Assembly (NCBI GenBank): GCA_910592005.1
Contig: CAJVPP010002364.1
Coordinates: 1 to 15,156 of the forward strand
Direction of reading: 5' to 3'
Origin: Funneliformis mosseae
Taxonomy: Eukaryota; Glomeromycota; Glomeromycetes; Glomerales; Glomeraceae
Length of the DNA stretch: 15,156 nt
In this document: piece by piece, positions 7,848-15,156 of the stretch
Layout: every line of letters begins with the position of its first letter
How positions within the stretch are numbered: the stretch's first letter is position 1
Notes under the pieces: model-generated
Told to the model about the DNA's origin: nothing
What the model saw: the letters and a program-made list of their open reading frames with translations, nothing else
Databases searched by the model: none
Translations under genes and position numbers: made by a program

Positions 7848-8932
7848 CAAGTTATTTCTTTTTATAGAAACGAAATTATTTTGTTATCACTGGTTTCTCT
7901 TCATCTAACCAACAGCCCTTCTTTTCAAATCCTCTTTTAAGTATAACATTCTTTAAACAAATTTTTAGACTAATAGCAGCTTAGATTCTTATACTAAATA
8001 GTTAAATCTATTTTGAATTAATTTTAGGTAGATTAATCTATAATAAAATAAGGTTGATTTAATTTAATTTAGTTTTTATACTTTCTAAAATTATATTTTG
8101 TAATTTTTATATTTTACTTTACTTTTAATAAAAATTATACAAAGCCATTTCATTTTAATATAAAAAATTAATAAATTATAATTTAAAACTGATTCTTATT
8201 TTTATATACTTATCAACATTTTTAATTATTATTTTATTTCACTTTATAAGCGTTTAGTTAGTTATAAATCTAATGATTAAGTAAGTTAATTTTAATATAA
8301 TAATATTATTATTTTTAACTAATTTTTAGTTATTCTTATCATATGTTTTAGATTATTATTTTATTAAAAGATAATATTTTCAATATTTAATTCATAATAT
8401 ATTAAATCTTTAAAATTTTTGATCTAAGATTTTACAATTAAGTTTTATATCTATTAATTCTATATGAATTTTTAATTTTTTTAAATATAAAATAATTTTA
8501 TATAAATATTTTTTGCTACTGAACTTTATTATACTTAAGGTATGCTAGTTATTTAATAGTTTTCATTTTTTCAATAATATTGATTAGTGTATAGAATCAG
8601 ATTTATAAATACTGAATTGAAACTAAATTTTTTAATTTTAAATTAAACTTTTAAAATCAAATATTAGTTTTAAAAAATCTGAATTAAAATTTGCATTTTT
8701 TAATCAAATTTTTTATCATAACTGGATATAGATTTAAATATAATTTCAAATTAGTATTTAATTTGCATTTGAATTAATATTTAGATTTTATATTCAGTTG
8801 AATTTATTGATTTAATTTTTAAATAACTTTAAGATAATATTTAAACTGAATTAAAACTATAATTATAAGTTTATTATTATAATTGATAATATTAATTTTT
8901 GAAATAACTTTTTATATTCTAATATTACTATT

Positions 8933-9138
8933 GTAAATCATTAAACAAATAATTTATATAAAATAATGTAATTTATTTTTTCTTTTCATATATAGTTTTT
9001 TCTGTAATTTCTTTTTTACAAATTTTTTTTGTAATGTAAATCATTAAACAAATAACTTATATAAAATAATGTAATTTATTTTTTCTTTTCATATATAGTT
9101 TTTTCTGTAATTTCTTTTTTACAAATTTTTTCTGTAAT
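8933..9138. repeat. Tandem duplication, 2 x 103 bp
   Basis: The unit 8933-9035 is repeated head to tail as 9036-9138 with two mismatches (near unit positions 21 and 96). It contains no gene. The near identity in otherwise decayed DNA points to a recent duplication, or to an assembly artefact. Confidence 0.9.
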
Positions 9139-10085
9139 TTAATAGTTTTATTTATTAAATTAAATTTTTAATCAAAATTAAATATTATTAATATTTTATG
9201 TGATTAAATTTTTTTATAAAAATGAATTTATCTTTTTTTTTTAGATTGTAAATATTTAAATTATATAAAATAGAAATTTTTTTGAAATTTTTTTAACCTT
9301 TATATCTTTAATAAAAAATTAGTTTATTATTAAATCTGTAAATAAAAAATATAAAAAAAAAGTATAAATATATAATTCAACTTTAAATTTAATTTTTAAT
9401 TTTTAAAAGTATACTATATTAAAGATATATCAAATCAAAAAATAAATTATATTTTTTAATAGTAATATCTCTATAAATACATTTTTTTAGAAACTGATTA
9501 TGAATATGTATTTAAAAAGAATATGCATTTATAAAATAATAAATAGAAAAAAATAAAGTTATACAAATCATAATTTGATATACATTTATTTAAATTTAAA
9601 ACAAATTTATAAAGCTAATTATTACTTTTAACAAAATATATATTAATATCAGTTATATTAAACTTATTTTTTTGATTTTAAAAAATTTTTTGATTTTTTT
9701 CTATTAACTTTATATATACACTTTTACATTTTTCTATTAAAATAGATACATACTTATAGTTTTTAAACTAGCTACTATAGTATTAGTACTAATAATAGAA
9801 ATTTTATAGCTATCATTCACTTTTTCTAAATTTACATTTGATTCATCAGTATTTTTAAAAAAATATTTTGATCATTTTTAAAAACTTTATAAATATTTTT
9901 TTCAAGAATATTAAGAAACTCTTTTAATTATTTATTAAAAAATTAAGAGTTTAAAGTATATTTGTAAATTAATAAGTATTAAATTTTTATCTTTTAAATT
10001 ATTTCTTAAAATCTGTGTCTGTATAAATATAAGTGAAAAGAATCTTTGTATGATATTAATAAAGTTACAAAAACACATATTATAA

Positions 10086-10365
10086 CACGAATATTAATTC
10101 AATCAAGATTAAATTTTATATATAAATAGTATTGAATCTTCTGAGCAACTTTTACTTAGAAATGAAAGTAATTAACATTGATCAAAGTACTCAAATTTTC
10201 TTGTGAAGTCAAAAAAGTATGATTTAAAATTATTTCTACACAAATATTAATCCTATCAAGATAAAACATTAGATGTAAATAGTATTAAATCTGTTAAACA
10301 ATTTTTACTTAAAAATAAAAGGTAATTAACTTTAACCAAAGTACTTAAAATTTGTCATAAAATCT
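10086..10365. repeat. Diverged direct repeat, offset about 153 bp
   Basis: Unit one (10086-10210) and unit two (10239-10365) share the order CAC[GA]AATATTAAT, ATCAAGAT, AAATAGTATT[GA]AATCT, TTTTTACTTA, GTAATTAAC and CAAAGTACT. Many differences between them are C/T or G/A. It is an old duplication of non-coding or decayed sequence. No product can be read from it. Confidence 0.75.
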
Positions 10366-10763
10366 CTATATTAAATATTTATAAAAAAAAATATTAAATA
10401 TATATAAAAATTAAAATTTACAAAAAATAAAAAAAATTACATTTAGTAAGAATTCTTATAAGTTTAAGTATTTAAAAAATAAGGTTATTTTTTTAAAGAT
10501 TATGTTAAATAAAATAAAAGTGTTTTTTTTTTGTTAAAAAAAAAAAAAAAAGATTGGAAAATTGATTTTCAGTATAATTATAATTAATTATGCAACTATA
10601 ATTAATCATCAAATTAAAAATTTTCATATCATTTTGCATAAAATTTTTTTTTACAGAAAAAGCAAAAGAAAAATAACAAAATAAATTAGAATTTTAAATT
10701 GAATTAAATATAATATATTGTTTATTAAATAATTTAAATAATTTAATCAAATTAAGTTAGATT

Positions 10764-10873
10764 AGGACAGGTTAGGTTAGGTCAAATGAAAATTTAAATC
10801 AGGTCAGATTTTTGTTTGATCTGACCTGATCCTCTTAGTTCAGTAACTTTATTGACCTGATCTGAACTGACCT
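10764..10873. repeat. Foldback repeat rich in GGTCAG/CTGACC
   Basis: The centre has a perfect 12-bp stem, ATCAGGTCAGAT (10798-10809) and ATCTGACCTGAT (10819-10830), with a 9-nt loop. Outer arms also pair imperfectly: 10764-10791 (AGGACAGGTTAGGTTAGGTC...) against the reverse complement of 10847-10873. The block is far richer in G and C than its surroundings and ends near GGAGCTCT (10878-10885). It is probably a small non-autonomous element or a structured repeat. Confidence 0.65.
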
Positions 10874-11059
10874 ATTCGGAGCTCTACTAGAATATTTTTA
10901 AAACATACTGCTTTCTTTCTTTTAAAATATTTATAGATATTTACTAAAATCTCAGAAATTATTATATTCAAATTCTAAAGCTTACGAACTTTTAACACTC
11001 AGACTTAAGTTAATATTAAAGTGTTACTAATGACTTAGAATACATTACATCTATCCTGA

Positions 11060-11194
11060 AAAAATAGATACTGCAACTTGGAGGATTGTATAGATTTTTG
11101 TGAGATAGGTTATATTTTAACTTGTGAACATGCTTATCACTTTGAATGTCTTTTATTTAAAATAGGAAATCAGTATGATGCAGATCATTTATAA
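11060..11194 (+). pseudogene. Remnant of a RING-like zinc-finger coding region
   Basis: Frame 2 reads CNLEDCIDFCEIGY then ILTCEHAYHFEC, followed by LLFKIGNQ and a TAA at 11192-11194. The C-x-H-x2-H-x2-C core (11123-11149) with Cys before it is the middle of a RING or RING-like zinc finger as in E3 ubiquitin ligases. The final Cys pair expected after it is missing, a TGA lies just upstream (11057-11059), and the apparent upstream continuation (about 11030-11060) is in frame 1. So this is a fragment of a decayed gene, perhaps cargo of a transposon. The identification rests on about 12 residues. Confidence 0.45.
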
Positions 11195-11526
11195 ATAAAA
11201 ATAAAATTATCCATTTTAAAATCCTAAAACTTTTATTCTATATGCTATAAAGAAAAATTATTCACAATAATTATAGAGTGGACAATGAAAAATAAAAGTT
11301 ACAATTCAAATATTTAATTAATTAGAAAGTTTTTGAGTTTTAAGCGATTGAAAATTATGATTTTCTTATAAAGTATTCAAATTTCAGACATCAATCTTAT
11401 TATGTGATATTGACTTTACCCAATAAAATTCAATCACGTAAAAATTATCCAATAAAATGTATGTAATACAATATAATGCAAATTGATCAGTAAAATTTTT
11501 TTTTAAAAAAATTTTTTTCTTCAGGC
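11195..11526. other. Gene-free stretch upstream of the transposase relic
   Basis: AT-rich sequence with no readable protein. It holds two copies of CCAATAAAAT (about 11421 and 11450), one followed by TCAATCACGT, and a dense A/T block with inverted symmetry at about 11493-11519. The 5' end of the transposon that carried the transposase probably lies in here. Confidence 0.4.
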
Positions 11527-11700
11527 ATGTCCTGACTTATAAAGAAAAAAGCTGCAGTGAAAAACAAAAATCGCAATAAGAAAGGAAAATTTGGCACAAA
11601 AACTAAGTAGGTTTATCAAATTATTTAATGTATTTATAAGAAAGGATACATTTATTTAAATTAATATTTTTTTTCTAGAGTTGAGAATGATGTAGAAGTG

Positions 11701-11852
11701 GGCTTTTTGCAATAGAAAGGGAGTAAACTACCAAAAAAATTTTTTTGAGTTAATATTAAATTTAGACTTATTTTGTTAAAAATATAATATTTAGCTTATA
11801 AAGTAAAAAAAAATTTTTTTGGTAGTTTCCTCCCTTTCTATTGCAAAGAGCC
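11701..11852. mobile_element. 152-bp foldback MITE inside the transposase relic
   Basis: The left arm (11701-11746) begins GGCTTTTTGCAATAGAAAGG, continues GAGTAAACTACC and ends in A7T7. The right arm (11805-11852) is its inverted copy, with few differences in the first 32 bases. The centre of about 60 bp is AT-rich and codes for nothing. It sits between an acidic coding stretch ending GTG at 11698-11700 and the continuing N-terminal coding region from 11854, so it was inserted into the transposase. No convincing target duplication remains, and the superfamily is unknown. Confidence 0.75.
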
Positions 11853-12370
11853 TATATTAAGAAAATAATTAGAGATGGATTTGGATAATACTTTTAGCAA
11901 AAAAGATTGGGAAAATGATGAGGTAAGTGATTGGGAAAGTGATATTGATTTAAAAGCAGAATAAGATATACAGAATAGACTTTTAAAGGTAGATTTTGAA
12001 TTGAAGTATAGACTAGATGTCAAATTAGAAAAAGAAAAATGCAATCCTTATAAAGTAGATAAAATACCAAAGTCAACTTATTATGACAAATAGGGACCTA
12101 GTGGCTCATGGACAAAAGTAGCAAAGGGAATCTGAAAGTTAGAGAGATTTTTTAACTGGCAAGATAGATTAATGCAAGAAAGTTTTTATGATATTTTATT
12201 AGATGAAGAAGAAGTTGTCTATGTTTGTCTGGCTATCAGAAAATATGGTTTCAAATTTAGAGAGAGATTTAAAAGAAAATTTTAACAGAATATTGGCAAA
12301 AGAATATATTAAGAAAAGGGTTATATTTGAATATCTCATACGCTTATTAAAAAGAGAGAAAAAGATGAAG

Positions 12371-12422
12371 GTAAGTATAAATGTAGTAAATATAATATAT
12401 AATAGTAATAGTAAATTAACAG
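12371..12422 (+). other. Retained intron of the transposase relic
   Basis: The 52-nt block starts GTAAGT and ends TTAACAG. It contains five stop codons in a row in frame 1 and, when removed, joins frame 1 (ending at 12370) to frame 2 (from 12423) so that the protein pattern continues. It shows that the ancestral transposase gene was spliced in a eukaryotic host. Confidence 0.8.
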
Positions 12423-13970
12423 CTACTTGGATTCAGCAGATGACAAAATATTAGTGTATTAATAATGCTCTATCTTTATCTTGTCGGGAAAAACATCAGA
12501 AAGTCAGTAGAATTATTGATAATAAAGATATTGCTGATATATGTTATAAGTGAATTCAAAAAAATGGAAGCCACACAACTCTGCATCAATTTAAAGAATT
12601 TGTTCAAGACATATTATTACCAAAAGTAGATATCAATAAAAATGTGATTAGTGTAAATACTGCAAAGCGGTGGTTAAATGTGCTTGAATATTATTATCAG
12701 CAACAAAAACAAGGAATATATTACGATAGACATGAGAGAGATGATATTGTAGAATATCAAAAAGAGTTTTTATCAAAAATGGCTGAACTTGAAAATATAT
12801 AGCAATATATGAAAGAGATGATATAAAGAAAATTATCTCTCTTTTAATCCTAGAAGAAAAAAAACATATACTAATAGTTTATGATAAATGTATTTTTTAC
12901 TCAAATGATGAAAAATGTAGAATATAAACTAAGTTGAGTGAGTTATCATTATGCAAAAAAGGTAACAGAAAATCAATTATAATAAGTGAATTTTTAACTG
13001 AAGCTTGTGAAAAACTTAAACTAACTGCTAAACAAATTGAGAATTATTCTGATATTTCAGAAAAAGCAAGAGTATATTTAAAACTAGAGAAGAATGATGA
13101 AGGATATTGGACAGCTAAACATCTTATTGAGTAGGTTAAATATAAAGCCATTTCTATATTTAAGGTTTTATTTTCAAATTGTATTAGAGTATTTGCTTTT
13201 GACAATAGTTCAAATCATTCTGCATTTGCTTCTGATGCATTAGTTACAAAAAGAATAAATATTAGACCCAGTGAAAATGCATCAAAAATGCATGATACTT
13301 TTTGGAATCTAAATAATGAAAGACAAAGTATAAATTTTTCTAATGGTCGACCAAAAGGTATAAAATAAGTTTTAATTAAATGAGGATTGTAGAAAAAAAT
13401 ATGATAGAAGAATGTAAATTATATAGAAATAAAGATGATAATTCTCTATGTGTAGATTGCTGTAAAAGGCGGATTATATCTCTTCAACCAGATTTTTTAG
13501 CTTAGAAATCTGCATTGGTTGAAACAATTAAAAATGCTGGTCATGTTTGTATATTTTTTCCAAAGTTTCATTGTGAATTAAATTTCATTAAACGCTATTG
13601 AAGAGTAATCAAATGATATATATAAAATAATTGTAATTACATATGGAATAGATTACAAGAGATGGTTCTTCATACTTTATATTCTATAGATTTAATAACC
13701 ATTTGTAGATTTGCAAGAAAGACATGGTGATATATAGATTTATATAAGTATAGGATTATAGGTAAATTAGCAGAATATGCTGTTAAAAAATATAAATCAT
13801 ACAGAAAAATTCCTAAAAATGTATTAGAGGAATTAAATAAATAAAATATTTTTCAGCCTTTTTAAAACTTTTTTGCTTTAATTTCTCATAATTTAATAAA
13901 TTAAACTAGTTGATAAATCATGTTAATTACATGATAATTTATTCATGTGACTATTTTTTAATTAGATAAA

Positions 13971-14574
13971 AATCATGTGATCTATTATGATTGACAAAAC
14001 AAAAAATTTGAACTGTTTACCTTTTAGATGATCTGCACTATATCAGTATTGTATTAATTATCTTATGAGTGGAATTAAAAGTAATTATAAAGCTTTTCAG
14101 AAAATCATAAGTTCATTTAATAGAATAATCACAAATAAGGATATAAATGAGTTAAATATTATCAAAAATAAAATTATTGATACTAATAATAAAGAAGACT
14201 TTATTATAAATAATAATATAGATTTATGATTTGAAAGAGCTGTAAATGCTTTAATAAATGCATAATTTAGGAAATATAAGGCTGCGAAAAGTGTTAATAT
14301 AGGATAAATAATGGTTATAATTTAGTAAATATTATTTTTTATAAATATATAATAAAATATAAAAAATCAAGTTTAATTTTGATTCTTTTAAATATTTTTT
14401 TATTTAAACTAAAATGATCATTTTAACTATTAATTTCTTAATAAAATTACTTAATTATACTTCTTTGATCATTATATTTCTCTCATTGTTTTTATTTTTT
14501 TTTAAATTATTGCTTTTGATAATTTGGTGATAAGAGACTTTTTTTTGATTTAATTATTTATAGATCACATGATT
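13971..14574. mobile_element. 604-bp unit bounded by a perfect 15-nt inverted repeat
   Basis: AATCATGTGATCTAT at 13971-13985 is repeated exactly in inverted orientation at 14560-14574. A 15-base perfect inverted match with a mixed-base core is unlikely by chance over this distance. Inside lies a decayed reading frame (14065-14307). The unit may be a separate small transposon or the distal part of the transposase-bearing element. Flanking target duplications are not evident. Confidence 0.5.
14065..14307 (+). pseudogene. Decayed reading frame of unknown origin
   Basis: Frame 1 opens at ATG 14065 (MSGIKSNYKAFQKIISSFN...) and runs 54 codons to a TGA at 14227. It then continues protein-like past that stop (FERAVNALINA) and a TAA at 14263 to a TAA at 14305. 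Upstream the same frame reads SALYQYCINYL back to a TGA at about 14029. It is rich in Asn, Ile and Lys. The pattern of single stops without frame change is the same as in the transposase relic, so it probably decayed in the same way. I do not recognise the family. Confidence 0.35.
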
Positions 14575-14983
14575 GCGTTAATTTTTATTGACTAATAAAA
14601 TTTTAGAAATAATAAAAAATGATCAACAAATATTAACTAATCATAATGAAAGTCTGCTATACTATTAAAAGTAATTACCTAGAATAATTTATATAACTTT
14701 AAAGATGATTTTTTAAATTTATTTATCATTTAAAATAAAAAATATTTTGAAACCTATTTTGAATTAATACCTGATACTCCATTATTTAAGTATTGATAAT
14801 ATTTTAATGATATTTTATCAAATCATAAATGAATCAATAAGATTTGAAAAATTAATGATAAAATAACTTTATAATAAATTTTAATATAGATACTATTAAA
14901 TATGCTATTTAATAAAATTATATAGGATTTGATATATGTATTTTAAATGAATTAAAATCTAAAAAGATTATCAAATGACAATG
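14575..14983. other. Gene-free AT-rich stretch
   Basis: No protein-like reading frame and no clear repeat is visible. Occasional protein-like short runs occur but are broken every few codons. This is consistent with heavily decayed mobile DNA. Confidence 0.5.
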
Positions 14984-15156
14984 TATACTCCCTTCCAAAA
15001 AATATCTGACCACCCGTTGATCATTGCAAATCCTAATATATTAAAATTTGAATTACGCCACAACTAATGCATATAAATAAAAAAATTTTTTTTTTCTCAT
15101 GTAGGTGCAGTTACAAATAGTTTGAAAATAAAAAAATCTTTTTTTAAAAAATATGT
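14984..15156. mobile_element. End of a Stowaway/mariner-like element, cut by window edge
   Basis: At 14984 a TA is followed by CTCCCTTCCAAAAAATATCTGACCACCC. This resembles the CTCCCTCCGT-type ends of Stowaway and related mariner-type MITEs, which insert at TA. The following 150 bases carry the two blocks shared with 7808-7847 and run out of the window, so the opposite end is not seen. It has more CpG (CCCGTTG, TACGCC) than the DNA before it, as a younger insertion would. Confidence 0.5.

Larger units (their letters stand above)
7469..11059. other. Extremely AT-rich, gene-free region
   Basis: From the CRN stop codon onward the sequence consists largely of A and T with almost no CpG, and no frame on either strand gives protein-like sequence over a useful length. 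AATAAA at 7624-7629 could serve the CRN transcript. Within it I recognise a shortened mobile-element relic (7808-7847), two sets of direct repeats (8933-9138, 10086-10365) and a foldback repeat (10764-10873), each listed. The rest looks like deeply decayed repeat DNA without identifiable content. Confidence 0.6.
11527..13844 (+). pseudogene. Decayed Tc1/mariner/IS630-like DDE transposase
   Basis: A basic N-terminal segment begins at 11527 (KKKAAVKNKNRNKKGKFG after an early TGA). Acidic and helical parts follow from 11875, then a spliced joint (intron 12371-12422), the segment YYDRHERDDIVEYQKEFL, and the catalytic core. Catalytic residues are visible as Asp in VYDKCIFYSND (12883), Asp in FAFDNSSNH (13201) and Glu in FHCELNFI (13575). 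The tail KLAEYAVKKYKS...RKIP runs to a TAA at 13842. This is a widespread fungal transposase group with D-E spacing like IS630/Tc1. After 11875 there are nineteen in-frame stops (11962, 12091, 12133, 12283, 12310, 12328, 12452, 12551, 12800, 12925, 13132, 13366, 13381, 13390, 13503, 13599, 13614, 13623, 13728) but only two frameshifts (about 12818-12822 and the A run at 13393-13399). It is inactive. Confidence 0.9.

Noticed and set aside
10086..10365. CRISPR array
   Set aside because: Only two long diverged units exist, without regular short repeats and spacers, and the genome is eukaryotic.
10768..10782. GGTTAGGTTAGG as telomere-like repeat
   Set aside because: Only two partial units, lacking the third G of TTAGGG, inside a foldback element.
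12203..12454. Plus-strand frame-2 open frame as a gene
   Set aside because: Its 5' part is out of frame with the transposase, it crosses the 52-nt intron, and only its last ten codons are real transposase sequence.
11875..13844. In-frame TAA/TAG/TGA codons as a sign of a reassigned genetic code
   Set aside because: The three stops fall at mixed positions (Gln, Trp and Arg by family context), two frameshifts are also present, and the genes in the left half end and read normally with the standard code.

Overview
The window looks like nuclear DNA of an arbuscular mycorrhizal fungus (Glomeromycotina, Rhizophagus-like). The grounds are very AT-rich DNA, intron-bearing genes with introns mostly of 52-86 nt and GT...AG ends, an ML-domain lipid-binding protein, a crinkler (CRN) gene, and an intron-bearing fungal DDE transposase. 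This assignment rests on family knowledge and composition, not on a marker gene.

Left half (1-7468), gene-bearing, with CpG present. Four genes lie on the minus strand. (1) A secreted ML/NPC2-like protein, two exons, 1505-1065 and 983-897. (2) A beta-strand-repeat protein resembling DUF4097/DUF2807 adhesins, with exons 3212-3069, 2990-2646, 2575-2129 and 2054-1860, plus a likely membrane-anchor exon (3370-3296) that starts with ATA instead of ATG. (3) An unrecognised small membrane protein with a Ser/Thr tail (exons 4766-4659 and 4591-4175). (4) An 85-residue, four-exon gene at 5359-4880 resembling ASDURF, the prefoldin-like PAQosome subunit. This last gene is hidden because each exon is very short. 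From a 163-bp divergent promoter, a CRN-type NTPase/nuclease gene runs on the plus strand (5523-7468). It is broken by three frameshifts and one stop.

Right half (7469-15156), extremely AT-rich, CpG-poor, with no intact gene. It holds tandem duplications (8933-9138; 10086-10365), a foldback repeat (10764-10873), a RING-like zinc-finger remnant (11060-11194), and a decayed Tc1/mariner/IS630-like transposase (11527-13844). The transposase carries nineteen in-frame stops after 11875 but only two frameshifts, still shows its DDE residues and one intron, and has a 152-bp foldback MITE inside its N-terminal coding region. After it come a 604-bp unit bounded by a perfect 15-nt inverted repeat containing another decayed reading frame, and the end of a Stowaway/mariner-like element (14984 to the window edge). 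A shortened relative of that last element lies at 7808-7847, just behind the CRN gene.

Overall, a compact housekeeping-type cluster abuts a transposon graveyard, with a broken effector-type gene at the border. The strongest leads are the ASDURF-like microgene, the stop-rich but indel-poor transposase (transition-type decay), and the beta-repeat gene with an apparently lost or non-AUG start.
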